Of a stretch of 64,000 bases of DNA, positions 34,434-45,323 are shown piece after piece. Within the stretch, counting starts at the first letter, position 1; each line of letters starts with the position of its first letter. Made by a program: the position numbers and the translations under genes. Where the stretch lies: positions 186,001 to 250,000 of the forward strand of contig RPFO01000296.1 of assembly GCA_009746045.1 (NCBI GenBank), in the 5' to 3' direction. The notes beneath the pieces were generated by a model. The model worked only from the letters and a program-made list of their open reading frames with translations. It made no database searches and was not told the DNA's origin. The stretch comes from Mesostigma viride. Taxonomy: Eukaryota > Streptophyta > Mesostigmatophyceae > Mesostigmatales > Mesostigmataceae.

Positions 34434-34510
34434 AGGCCCGGGTCGCGCAGGTGCTGGGCACGCGCAAGTTTGCGAGTGGGTTGCGACGGGACAAGGGGAC
34501 CCTGCCTATG
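34434..34510 (-). mobile_element. Repeat family G, proximal half
   Basis: Minus strand CCCGTCGCAACCCACT and CTATGTGACAC match 53033-53110 on the + strand. It is the left half of the element that LINE A entered. Confidence 0.5.
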
Positions 34511-34639
34511 AAGTGAGACCCCCCTGCCTATGCGCCAATGGCTAAATGCACCAGCATGTGCAATGATAACGATCTGACACTTTGTAATTTCCAAGCACTT
34601 GGTAGCATGCCCATTAAATAATAGCAATCATAGTAACAA

Positions 34640-34705
34640 AAGTAAGTACTTAGGCGTCATGCGCAGAGGCATGTCACGGAGTACTATGCTAAAATCATTA
34701 TAACA
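34640..34705 (-). mobile_element. Retroposon family D terminal hairpin
   Basis: AGTACTTAGGCGTCATGCGC and AGGCATGTCACGGAGTACTATGCT form the family D palindrome with a TAAG-type tail at 34635-34643. Confidence 0.6.
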
Positions 34706-36825
34706 ACACATAATAACTCTTGTGTACTACTACTAATGCAGTACTGATAGTTGAATATCGTACTAGTTAACTATCTAGCTAACTAACCACAAGCCCCAAT
34801 GGGGGGGGGGGGTGCACACATGCTTATTGCCAACACAACGGAAAAAATAGCTGGGAGGCAAAAACGGCGTACCAGCCATAACACTGCACTTCAACCATCT
34901 AAAACTGCAAAGCCTCGAACAAGCCAATCAACCGAGCTGACCCAAGCTGTCCCTGCCTGCTGTCTGGACGACCCAAATGTCTTGGCATGCATCAGATGTA
35001 GCAATTCACAGTATGACGCAAAACCGTCACCAATCAAAGAAGGGAACGTCTTCCCAGGCGAACGTCATGGCGAATCCCAGCCAAGTTGTCATCAAGATCG
35101 CCAGCGCCTTGGTGCCACCACAGAACATCCGAGCAGCAGGCTGTGCGGGAGAGCAATGCTGACGATGACAAAGTGGCCAGGAGACCACGAGACAACAATA
35201 CCCTGACCCAGGCGCATGGTCCGCCTGCCTGTCGCGGGCATCTATATTCCGCTTATTAATCTGACAACCAGTACGCAACATGTATGGGTACGCAAACAGG
35301 CGCCCCTTGCTCGCCCCAGCCCTGGAACTGGGCTTGCCGACAGGCCTTACCTAGGCTCACAAGTGGCTTGCGCACAGTCTGCACCTTGCCCAAGGCCTGA
35401 GCAGTGACAACCGATGGATTACGGACGCGCAGGATGCCTCCCCACAGCGTGAGGGCTGTACTTTTACGGAAGCAGCATGATTGCAGCGGCGAACCGTGCT
35501 CGCAAGCGGCGGTGGCCAGCCAACGTGGAACCTGGCGAAAAACTCGACCAGGAGGCATGGGCGAGGGCACGAGGCCTCAGAACGAGGGGTAGCCCTGTGC
35601 ACTGCCTTTGAGAATGCACGAGCAGGACACCATGAGGAGACGCAGGGTCTAACCTGAATAAGGAGAGGCAGGAAGCCCTTGCTGGTAATGATGCCCAATG
35701 AAATGTCTAATGACTAATGACAGTTGTCTAAGAACCTCGCAGCAACGAGCAGTACACCTCGCATGGGACGGAAAGCCTTGCACCAGGGGTGCGTTCGATT
35801 GCGGGGGTGCGTTCGATTGCGGGCAGGGTGTGTGATCCCAAGGCACGCCGCCTCACATCAGCGGTTTAACCCTACCCCCTCAACAGTTGACATGAGCAGC
35901 CGGTGCCTTGGTCGCCCTTCATGCAATTTTCGCTTCATGCGCCGCAGCCGCAGGCCATCGACATTCCTGCCACGGTCGCAGAGGTCCGCTCGACCAGCCG
36001 TCACTACCGCCAGCATCTGTCGCAAATGCCAGCAGCATTACTTAACCAACTCCAGCAGCCATCACAACTTTCAGCAGCCATCACCTCTGCAAGCAGCCCA
36101 AACGTGGGGTCATATGCCGGGTTAGCCCTCACAACGCACACTTGGGGGCGGGGGCTGCCCTCATGAATCCCCTTCAAAGGGGGCCATGACGAAAGGGACC
36201 GTGCTACCGCCTCGCACGGTAGCCCCTAATCCAGTAGTGGAGGGGACTCTGCATCAAGCGACAGCCATGCCACCGGCTGCCGCCAGTGCAGGGGCCCCAC
36301 GCGGGGAAAGATGCAGGTGCTAAAACGAACAAAACCCATGCGTGGACTGGCAGACCGCCAGGGAGGAAACCCATGCGGCGGCGCCACCGAATGACATGGC
36401 TCCGCCAAAGGGAGCCATATGGGTCCGATCAGCGCGGATGAGGGCTGGTGAGGGCCGTCGTTCAAGGCTGACGAGGACTGCCGAGGACTGATGGGGCCCA
36501 GTCGACTTGCAACGGTGGCGGCCACCAGATTGTCCACGAACCGATGCGCATGGTGCATGGATCTAGCCGTCCAATGCGCGCAGGGCATGGTTCAGTGTCC
36601 ATGAGCGGAGGCCAAGATGCCCCACCCTCATAGAGGCCGACCCGATGCAATGTGATCAGTGAGAAAACCAGCGCAGGCCAGGTATCTGGAGAATCTCTTA
36701 TGCTGCCACCGCAGGGCGCATGCACCGTGCTGTCCACCTACCGTCGACCTGCTCTCAATGGCCACGTGGGAGGCCGCCTTTGCAACCCTCGCATCCCCAA
36801 CAAAGCCCCGTGCTCAGGAATGTCG
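34706..36825 (+). other. Intergenic stretch without recognised genes
   Basis: I see no exon with convincing splice sites or conserved motifs. One short hairpin, GTGCTACCGCC-TCGCACGGTAGCC at about 36201-36225, shares the CTACCG core with the inverted repeat at 42431-42526. Confidence 0.4.
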
Positions 36826-36836
36826 ACTCTTGATTG

Positions 36837-36950
36837 GACAGACCCCTGTCTGATTGGACAGGCCCCTGCATGATTGGACAGGCCCCTGCCTGATTGGACA
36901 GGCCCCGGCCGGATTGGACAGGCCCCTGCCGGATTGGACAGGCCCCTTGA
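36837..36950 (+). repeat. 20-bp minisatellite
   Basis: Six copies of GCCTGATTGGACAGGCCCCT; each unit contains CCTG..CAGG and can form a small hairpin. ATTGG is an inverted CCAAT box, so the array carries six evenly spaced CCAAT elements. It lies downstream of the P4-ATPase tail. Confidence 0.85.
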
Positions 36951-37392
36951 CAACGCATACGTGAAGGACATCTCCTCCACAAGCACCATCAGCATACCCC
37001 CAGCCTGCCCCCAGCCTGCCCCCAATCTGCGCGTGCCCAAACTCAGCCCGCACACGCATGCCCGCAGCCCATGAAGCCTCTATCGGCAAAGTGGCATATG
37101 CCCTAGTGGCCAAGTGAGGCACCCCCTCTTTGGGCCACTCATAGCCCTCCCATCCGACTGCCCCGTGTCCGCCAAATGCAGCATGCATCTTGTCAAGACA
37201 TGCACGAGACGGCCACCATCTCTGCGCGTGACGCCACATGCAGGAACAACCTCCCCTGAGCCCTTCTCATCCCTTCTCAGCCCGCTATCAGCCCACTATC
37301 AGCCCGCTGCCGGCCCGCCCACAGTACCCATGCCCTGTCCCTCACGGGACCCTATCCGCCCAACTCCACTCCGCCCAACGCTATCTGCCCGC

Positions 37393-38262
37393 TCATGTCC
37401 TGTCCGACCGATCCGTGTTCACCGGGCTCGGCATCCCGATCACACGAAACAACGCCTCATCGTGCAACAGGCCCCGCCCCCGCCCCGCGGCCACCGCGGC
37501 CGCCTCGGCGACCAAGTACGCGCTATCGCTGCCCACCGATTGAAGCAGCAGGTTGTCGTGCCGGTTGCCGGTGAGCTGGTGCCTGCCCGCCGTGGGCTCC
37601 TCCTGGCATGCGTCACTGAGGGCTCTCCGCCTTGCCGCCGCTGCCCGCGCCACGTGCCCCCCATCCTCCACCTCCACAGCACCCTCGTCCTCCTCCTCCT
37701 CGTCGTCGTCGTCGTCGTCGGGCACCATCCCTGCAAGGCTGTTACTGCTCGACCCACCACGCGCGGTCAACATGACCTCAGATGTCCGGTGAGTGCCCAG
37801 CGTTGCCCCCCCCGTGCCCACGCCGGAGCGGGACCCGCGACTGCCAGCAGAACCGTGGCTCGACGACGAGCTGGCGAGGCTCACGTTACTGCTGCCGTCT
37901 GGTCTGGACGGGAGCGGGTCCGCGAGGACCGCCGTCGTCGAATCTCCCGACGAGCGCGTGACCCCGATCTCACCCCCTGCCGCAGGCCTCCCCCCAGCAG
38001 AGGTCACGATCGCTAACGAGCCGGACCCCCCCACTTCCCCACCCACCCCCGCGACCACCCCGCTGCGCGTCGTGAGGCCACCGCTGCCCACCCCCCCCAG
38101 CGGTGGGGCCACCACCTGCGCCTGCGGGGTCAGCGTACGGTTCTGCGGGTGCCCGCCCGTGCCGATCTCGACCCCGACAACCCCATTGGCCACCCCTCCT
38201 TGCGCGGCACCGTTCGGCCCGTGATTCTTCAGGGCCAGCTCGTCGGCGGCGCCGCGCCCCCC
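37393..38262 (-). CDS. Probable C-terminal tail of the P4-ATPase (shifted frame)
   Basis: After a homopolymer of C14-T-C9 at 38257-38280, the frame that reads ADELALKNHGPNGAA stays open to a stop at 37393, about 290 residues. It has an ordered protein-like composition: Ser/Gly/Thr-rich segments, an acidic run DDDDDDEEEEDEG, and a final stretch HDEALFRVIGMPSP. The ATPase frame itself ends within 15 residues of the homopolymer, in PPTSWP. A length error or true indel in the homopolymer would join them; alternatively the tail is non-coding. I favour the joined form on composition. Confidence 0.55.
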   Translation of the reverse strand, partial: GGRGAADELALKNHGPNGAAQGGVANGVVGVEIGTGGHPQNRTLTPQAQVVAPPLGGVGSGGLTTRSGVVAGVGGEVGGSGSLAIVTSAGGRPAAGGEIGVTRSSGDSTTAVLADPLPSRPDGSSNVSLASSSSSHGSAGSRGSRSGVGTGGATLGTHRTSEVMLTARGGSSSNSLAGMVPDDDDDDEEEEDEGAVEVEDGGHVARAAAARRRALSDACQEEPTAGRHQLTGNRHDNLLLQSVGSDSAYLVAEAAAVAAGRGRGLLHDEALFRVIGMPSPVNTDRSDRT

Positions 38263-41200
38263 CCCCCCCCTCCCCCCCCCGTGGTACTTGCGGCGTCATA
38301 GATCCCCGAGAACCGCCGCGAAACTTCCTCGAGGCATCCCCCCCCCCTCCCGCTGTCGCCCTCCCCCCCCTTGTTGACCCGCTTGCTGTACTTCTCCATG
38401 ATGATGTGGTAGTCCTCCGGGAACAGCCAGTGGCGGAGGTACCGGAACACGATCCCAGGGATGAGGCACATGGCGGCGATCACAGGGAGGGACAGCCAGT
38501 AGACCGCGCTGGGCGCGAGCACCGAGACGAAGATCTTGTAGACCTCGCCCGACCAGGAGATGGGGAACGCGCCGTAGACCAGCAGATAGAGGAACCAGAC
38601 GATGATCGACCCCCAGATGGAAAAGTGATGAAGCCACGTCCAGATGGGGACCATGAACGCGAGCTCGAGGTTGACCACGAGGATCACGAGCGTGTACATG
38701 AGAGTGCCGACCGCGTACATCTCGGGCATGCGGCCGGACCTCCGGTCCGAGGACAGGTTGTACGGCTGGAGGGTCACAAACGAGAGGAGGACCGACTGGA
38801 GGAGGCCGTTAAACATCCAGGCGGCCTTGACGCGGCGGCGGAAGTTGCGGTTGGTGGGTCCCACGCGGTAGAGCTCGGGGTACTTGATCGACAGCTTCTT
38901 GTTCACGTCGCGGTCCACGCACGCCATGACCATGACAGGGATCGACGTGAAGATGATGTTGTAAACGGTGATGTAGAAGTCGTCGTAGATCGTCTGGCCA
39001 GACGACATGGAGCGCAGGTTGACCCAGAAGAGGGTCATCCCGAAGACGATGTTCTTGTAGAAGAAGTAATGGATCAGCCGCGTGATGCGCATGTACGACC
39101 AGCGGCCGTGCACGAGCATCAGCTTCTGGAGGAAGCGGAACTGGCCGATCGCGAAATCGGACGCGAGCACCGCCTGACGGCCCTCCACGCCGCTGATGCC
39201 GACACCGATGTCCGCGGCCATGATCATCCCGACATCGTTCGCGCCGTCACCAATGCCCAGTGTGCGCAGGCCCATGTCCCGCCGGACGAGCCATGTGACC
39301 TGCGCCTTTTGGATCGGCGACACGCGGCAGCATAACACGGACGTGCACAGCGAGACGACCTGGACGAACAGCGGGCGCAGCTCGTCGCCCAGCGTGGCCA
39401 CGAGGCACTTGCCGTCGATGATGAGCGCGTTGCCCCCGCTGCCCGGGCCCGTGCCCCCTGGGTGGTCCCGCATCACCCGCACGTTCGCGCTCATCCGCTC
39501 CAGCGCGTCGGTCAGCTGCTGCTTCAAATACGCCGCAAACGCCTTCTCTTTCTCGCGGATCAGACCGGGCGACACGCCCACCAGGCTCCCCCCGGGGGAT
39601 CGCCCCGGCGCCCCCGGCTGCCCCTCTGCGCCGACATGCGAATCCTCCCCCCCGCCCCCGTGGCTCCCCCCTTCATCCTCGCTCACATGACTCACCGTTA
39701 TCTGCATCATCGTATCGGTGAGCAGCCCGCACGCGCAGCCGATGTTCACCGCCGTCTCCACCTTGTCGCCCGTCAGGATCCAGACCTTGTTCCCCGCACG
39801 CCGCAGCAGCGTGATCGTGTCCTTGACCCCGTCCTGCAGCTTGTCCTCGATCGCGGTCGCGCCCAGCAGCACCAGCTCCTTCTCCAGGGACTCGGCGGCC
39901 GCCTCGAGCCTCCCCTCACGGTCCCTCAGCGCCGTGCTGGCCTCCTCATACACCTTGGCCCACTCGGCATACTTCTTTTCGTCCAGCTCGGCGTACGCGA
40001 TCGCGAGCGTGCGCAGCCCCGCGGACGCAAAGCTGAGCACGTGCGCGTTCGTGCGCGCCAGGTACTTGGTCCCCTTCCCCTTGGCCAGCCGCTCGTTGAC
40101 CACGCTGTCCGCGCCCTTGGTGAACAGGAGCAGCCGCCCCTGCGGGTCGCGCACGACGACCGACATCCTTTTCCTCGCGCTCGAGAACGCGATCGTGTTC
40201 AGCACCTGGTACTCCACCTCCACCGGTCCCAGCGGCGTGTTCTCTTTCACCACGACCGCGTTCGGGAAACGTTTCACGAAGAAGAACCCGAGGCGCTTCG
40301 CCGCGACGACCAGCGCCTGCTCGTCCGGTGACTCGGCGTTGTAAACGATCTCTGATTCGGTCGCGGGGCCCTCAGGGATCGCCGTGTGGCACACCGCGAG
40401 AGCGGTGAAGAAGAGGTGGACAAGCTCCGGGTGCTTTGCTGTCCCCCGCCACGCGCCGTCCTCGAGCCGATCGTCCACGAAGGCAAACGAGGGGTCCAGT
40501 TTGGCCACCCCGCGCTTGGACCCACCACTCCGCTTCGAGCCCGACTCCTCCCGCCTGCTGGGCCCCGCGCCCCCTGGCTTGCTTCCTCCCCCCCGGTTAC
40601 TACTCCCCGCATCTGCCGCCGCAGCCTTCCCGGCGCGCTGCCCGGCATCCTTGTCGGCGCCAGGTGGTGCGGTCGCGGTCCCTGTCTCTCGGCCGCTAAT
40701 GCTGCCTTCCCCCGGGCCATATGAGCTGCCCCGTCGCGTCTCCGTGGCGGTGTACGCTCCGGTCCCTGCGGCGAGCTCGGACCGGTCAGTGGATCCCGCC
40801 CCCGTGGGGCTGCTGTCGTCCTCGCCGTCGGCGCCATCCGGCCCTCGCAGCTGCCCCCTGGCTCGCTGGAACATGTCGCGCTCGACGTCGGACAGGCCGC
40901 GCCCGTACATCTCGCCCGCGATCGAGCACTTAAAAAACTCCATGCGGTTCTGCGTGAGCGTGCCCGTCTTGTCCGAGAGGACGACCTGGACCATCCCCAG
41001 CTCCTCGTTCAGGTTGGACGTGCGCGCCTTGGCGTACCCCTTGGTCTCCTCGTAGTACATGTCCAGGTCAAAGTTTATGAACAGCGACTGGATGACCTTG
41101 ACGATCTCGATGGTCACGTAGAGGGAGATGGGGACCAGGAACCCATACAGGATGATGGACGTGATGAAGCCCAGGATGCCCACGACGCCGGGCGTGTCCG

Positions 41201-42167
41201 GGTTGAAGAAGGGCTTTGTGTCCCAGGGCTCGAGGTACCAGGGCCGGTTGTCGAGCTTTGCGGTCTTGGCGGCAAAGACCGCGCCTGATATGGCCGCGAT
41301 CGTGATCAGCCAGCCGAACATGAAGAAGATGATCTTGTCCAGCGCACGCTCGATCGAGGAGCGCTTGCTGGGCGGGTCGGTCGCGTTCGAGAGCACCTTC
41401 GTGTCGTGGCCCGTGTACAGGACCATCCCATAGATATAGTGCGAATTCTTGAGGCTGGAACCGCGCAGGAGGAGCTGGGGGGGGCCCAGGGGGAGCGTGG
41501 CGTCGCCCAGCTTCAGGTTGCCCACGAACGTGTACAGTGAGGGGTTGGGCAGCTCGCTCTCGACCGTGCCGTTGAACGCGTGGGCCTCCTTCCCGGCGAA
41601 CCGCCACGTGGCGGTCAGGGATTTCTTCTGCTTCAGGTTGGTCTCGCCGTCCAGGTTGCTGGTCTCGACATACGCGATGCCCTGGGGCAGGTCCGAGGAT
41701 AGAAATAGAAGGTCCGCCGGGAATTCCTCGTCGTCCTTGACCTTGACAATGTCGCCCGCGCGCAGGCTGTGCCACTGGCGCATCTGGGTCGTCTCGGCGC
41801 CGACGACCACCTCCACCTCGCGCCGGTTCATCTCCCGGTCGGCCACCCGGCGGCGGTAGTCCTCGATGGCCTCCTTGAGGATGGACACGGCCAGCACGAA
41901 CACCAGCGGCAGGATGGTGGTCACGGGCGTGATGGGCGTGATGGGCGTGAGCGAGAGGGCGGCAATGACCGTGAAGTAGATGTTGGCCACGCGCCGGTAT
42001 TGCTCGTACAACGACTTGGGCAAGAAGGTGATCGCCGTGTACTTGGTCGTGCTGATGCTGTTGTCCGCGAATTGCCCTGTGTCCGGCATCCCAGGGTGAA
42101 CCACGCGCATGGGGACATCCTCGCCCCCCGTCGCCGCGGCCTTCCGCTTGCCTAGCTTCCCTCGCAT
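38229..42167 (-). CDS. P4-type ATPase (aminophospholipid flippase)
   Basis: A single exon of about 1312 residues from ATG 42167; an in-frame TAG lies upstream and this is the first ATG. Residue numbers are from that Met. Seen in order: an N-terminal P4 signature (DNSISTTKYTAITFLPKSLY, about 35-54), two membrane helices, the actuator motif DGET (about 173), the M4 motif PISL (about 346) in place of the PEGL of other P-types, the phosphorylation motif SDKTGTLTQN (Asp about 399), a Ser/Gly-rich insert of about 130 residues, the nucleotide-binding KGAD (about 684), ILTGDK (about 798), the hinge GDGANDVG (about 973) and a C-terminal six-helix bundle ending near SKRVNKGG. P4 pumps flip aminophospholipids to the cytosolic leaflet, usually with a Cdc50/ALIS partner. 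The lack of introns is striking beside intron-rich neighbours. Confidence 0.93.
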   Translation of the reverse strand: MRGKLGKRKAAATGGEDVPMRVVHPGMPDTGQFADNSISTTKYTAITFLPKSLYEQYRRVANIYFTVIAALSLTPITPITPVTTILPLVFVLAVSILKEAIEDYRRRVADREMNRREVEVVVGAETTQMRQWHSLRAGDIVKVKDDEEFPADLLFLSSDLPQGIAYVETSNLDGETNLKQKKSLTATWRFAGKEAHAFNGTVESELPNPSLYTFVGNLKLGDATLPLGPPQLLLRGSSLKNSHYIYGMVLYTGHDTKVLSNATDPPSKRSSIERALDKIIFFMFGWLITIAAISGAVFAAKTAKLDNRPWYLEPWDTKPFFNPDTPGVVGILGFITSIILYGFLVPISLYVTIEIVKVIQSLFINFDLDMYYEETKGYAKARTSNLNEELGMVQVVLSDKTGTLTQNRMEFFKCSIAGEMYGRGLSDVERDMFQRARGQLRGPDGADGEDDSSPTGAGSTDRSELAAGTGAYTATETRRGSSYGPGEGSISGRETGTATAPPGADKDAGQRAGKAAAADAGSSNRGGGSKPGGAGPSRREESGSKRSGGSKRGVAKLDPSFAFVDDRLEDGAWRGTAKHPELVHLFFTALAVCHTAIPEGPATESEIVYNAESPDEQALVVAAKRLGFFFVKRFPNAVVVKENTPLGPVEVEYQVLNTIAFSSARKRMSVVVRDPQGRLLLFTKGADSVVNERLAKGKGTKYLARTNAHVLSFASAGLRTLAIAYAELDEKKYAEWAKVYEEASTALRDREGRLEAAAESLEKELVLLGATAIEDKLQDGVKDTITLLRRAGNKVWILTGDKVETAVNIGCACGLLTDTMMQITVSHVSEDEGGSHGGGGEDSHVGAEGQPGAPGRSPGGSLVGVSPGLIREKEKAFAAYLKQQLTDALERMSANVRVMRDHPGGTGPGSGGNALIIDGKCLVATLGDELRPLFVQVVSLCTSVLCCRVSPIQKAQVTWLVRRDMGLRTLGIGDGANDVGMIMAADIGVGISGVEGRQAVLASDFAIGQFRFLQKLMLVHGRWSYMRITRLIHYFFYKNIVFGMTLFWVNLRSMSSGQTIYDDFYITVYNIIFTSIPVMVMACVDRDVNKKLSIKYPELYRVGPTNRNFRRRVKAAWMFNGLLQSVLLSFVTLQPYNLSSDRRSGRMPEMYAVGTLMYTLVILVVNLELAFMVPIWTWLHHFSIWGSIIVWFLYLLVYGAFPISWSGEVYKIFVSVLAPSAVYWLSLPVIAAMCLIPGIVFRYLRHWLFPEDYHIIMEKYSKRVNKGGEGDSGRGGGCLEEVSRRFSGIYDAASTTGGGGGGGGAAPPTSWP

Positions 42168-43147
42168 CCTGGCGAGCTTAACGCGCCCCAATTTCTACAA
42201 TGACGATTTGCCGGGGCGAGCCTGTAAACCCATGGCCGTCGCACGACGCCCAGGTAAGCTGGGCGCGGTTCGCGCGGCTACCGCAAAACCCTTTTACGCA
42301 ATGCGGTAACCGGGCATGGACGACTACAGTGTGGCAAAATTCCCCGTGGCCATGTAAAATCTGCTCGGCCTTTTCCTGCGCTGTGAGACACGCGGTGTCA
42401 CCTGCTTCTCTCGTGAGAAAATAGCGCTAAGCGGGGGGCTACCGTAGCTGGTACAAACATGTACGTTGACAGGCTACAGCATGAAAGGCGGGGCGTGTCG
42501 AGTCACGCTACGGTAGCCCCGCAAAGCTGCGACGATCGCGGAATTCAAGTAGCGGTCAAAAAGTGGAATAACTTGATCATGACTTGGCGCCCATCATGTC
42601 AGTCCAGCTGTCGTTTCTGCAGTTCCGGAGCCGTCAAGAACTCCAGGGGGCCGATTGCCGAACCACCCAGACCAAGCCAGGGACCGATTATTCCTGACAG
42701 ACTTTCGGCCCAGACCCGGAGCCCGGCGGCACGCCTTGCGACCGTTGCGTTTGATATAGAAACGGCTTCCCCATTATTTTACGCAACTTCGGTTCTCGAC
42801 TGCTCGTGCACAAACCAACAAGGAAATCGTCGGTAATAAGCTTATTAAATAATTGTGTGATAAAACATTCTAGGTGCCAATTAGATCCCTACGGAAGTCA
42901 TTCGCCATGGTCTTTCTAATCCGGGGGCCACCAGAGTTTGGAAGTCGACGAGCAGGGGCCATTCCCGTCATAGAGTGCGTTACCCCTCTTTCGACTCAAT
43001 CATTCGTTCTTTGAAAAAACGTGATGTCCGCTGGAGTTGGGCGAGTCATGTTCGACTTGCGGCACTTGCGGCAATAAGCAAACTGAAGTTATTTTGAGCG
43101 CTGTGCCGTACCTATCCATTTTAGCATATCACGGCATCAACAGGCGA
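42168..43147. promoter_or_regulatory. Divergent intergenic region between flippase and coiled-coil gene
   Basis: The two start codons face away from each other across 980 bases, so this is likely to hold both promoters. No clear TATA box was found. An inverted repeat at 42431-42526 is the only strong structure. Confidence 0.45.
42431..42526. repeat. Inverted repeat, MITE-like or cruciform
   Basis: GCGGGGGGCTACCGTAG at the left and CTACGGTAGCCCCGC at the right are inverted copies, about 15 bp with a 2-base length difference, around about 65 bases of loop. It sits inside the shared promoter region. No clear TSD was found. Confidence 0.5.
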
Positions 43148-45248
43148 ATGACATTGTCTACCCAGCAGCACTACAGGCCTCATGGACAGGTAAGTCGATT
43201 GTCGAGTGTAGGCTAATTAGCTTCATGCTTGGGTGCGTGGTGGTCACCCGCGTATCCCAGTGCTCCTCGTCGACCTCCGCCGTGGCTGAAAATCTCACTT
43301 CCTTGTTGTCTAACCACCTTTTAAAAGTAGTCGTTACCGTGTAACGCGCACTCATTCAGGACTTTGCCCTTTTTGTGCGCTCCCATGCGTGGTACCTTTT
43401 AGGGAGGCATCGATAATTGGCGATGCGTCGCCGACTTGGCGTCAGCCTGCCCCTGCGCGAACGGCAAGCCAGTTCTACCGTTGGACCGCTGGCGGGCTTG
43501 CCCTGGTCTCACGACTCATATTTATTGCGGGCCTCCGGTGGATATCCCTACCGCGCCCCCCCGGCCCGCGAGGGCCGGCTGTTGCACCTGTGCGCGGGCC
43601 GATAGCACCAGGGCCAAGCCACTGCCGCCGCACGAACAAGCCCGGCTTGCCGCCGGTGCGCTCGTTCAGGCCTCCCAGGATCATCTATCTCGGCTACGAG
43701 AGGACTTGGACGCCACCACGTCGGAGCTGGCAGCAATCTCGAGCCAACTCGAGGAAGCGACGGTCAGGAAAAGGTCGGCGTTTCCAAGTTATTCTCTGCT
43801 GCCGCCGTCGTGTACATACTCATATCACGCGTATAGGAACTACAGTTTTACCAGCGCCCACCAGGGAAATCTCACCCTCCTTTCGTTAGGCCCTGCCTAT
43901 CGACCTAATGACCAAGCCATTCACCCGTCCTCCGATTCGTTAAACCCCCCTGGTATCCCCGCCCTCTTCCCCATTCCAGTCACCAAACCTTATCCCTCCC
44001 AATGCCACCACCACCTCCACCACCACCACGCAGCAGACTCACATAGTCACACTGACCACCCATTTTCCTCTTCCCTTTTAGGCCGACTCCCTTCCCTAAG
44101 GAGACCTCTCGCCTGAAGGAGGTCACGTTCCACTGTGCTGGATCCCCATGCACCTCTTCCAATCCATCCCAAAGCATCAGCCTTGCTGTACACCCCGTCC
44201 CACACCGCCATCCCCATCCCCATCCCCATCCCCATCCCCATCCCCATCCCCATCCCCATCCCCATCCCCATCCCCATCCCCATCCCCATCCCCATCCCCA
44301 TCCCCATCCCCATCCCCATCCCCATCCCCATCCCCATCCCCATCCCCATCCCCATCCCCATCCCCATCCCCATCCCCATCCCCATCCCCATCCCCATCCC
44401 CATCCCCATCCCCATCCCCATCCCCATCCCCATCCCCATCCCCATCCCCATCCCCCCCCCCCACACACACACCGCCCCACACACACACACACCACCACCA
44501 TCCCCACCCACCCCCCCACCCCCAGCCCCACCCCCACCCCCAGCCCCACCACCACCACCAGCCCCACCACCACCCCCACCCCCATACCCATACCCATCTC
44601 CATCCCCACACCCACACCCACACCCACACCCACACCCACACCCATCCCGTTCATTGTTATCAAGGAAGCACAAATGTCAGGTGTCCAAACTGCCGTTTTG
44701 CATGCCTGAAGCTTAAACCATGTATCATGCACGTGCCTCTGTTGGGAGAGTCACAGGGTTGATTAGCTTGCGTAAGTACCTGTGCATTCCTATGTAACGA
44801 TCAAGGCACAACAAGATGGGGCCAGGGGCTCTACAGCAGCCTGTTACCCCATTCCCCCCCCCCCGACTTACGCCCCCCTTGATGCGGCACCCCCTGGGAG
44901 GACTTGAAGCATAGATGCTGAGGACAAGGACATATACTACCTCTACTTGCATTACAAGAGTCCAGTATTACAAGAGTCCATTGATGCAGACAAGCGACAT
45001 GTTCTTCTCTCTGACCCCCCCCACACTCACCGCCACCAGGCAGGTCGGGTATGCATGGTACCCACCTGGCTGGTGCATCGCAGGGAAGAGATTCTGCCGC
45101 GAGCAGCTTTGTGTCACCTGGCTCCACCGTGTTTGTGGCAGCAGCCCGGGAATAGTGGATCTATACTGTCTCTCTTCTGATAGCCATCGCGAAGATTTTC
45201 GTCTGTAAGGCAGCGTATCTACCTGGCCCAACCGTTTCCCACTGATCT

Positions 45249-45323
<75 letters not shown>

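Noticed and set aside
37114-38016. 300-residue + strand open frame
   Set aside because: Antisense to the probable flippase tail, Pro/Arg-rich and without motifs.
38103-39335. 410-residue + strand open frame rich in Asp/Glu/His/Arg
   Set aside because: A shadow of the conserved P4-ATPase C-terminal region on the opposite strand.
43980-44762. Long frames of Pro-Ile, Gly-Trp, Met-Gly or Asp-Gly repeats
   Set aside because: They are translations of the CCCATC satellite in the coiled-coil gene intron.
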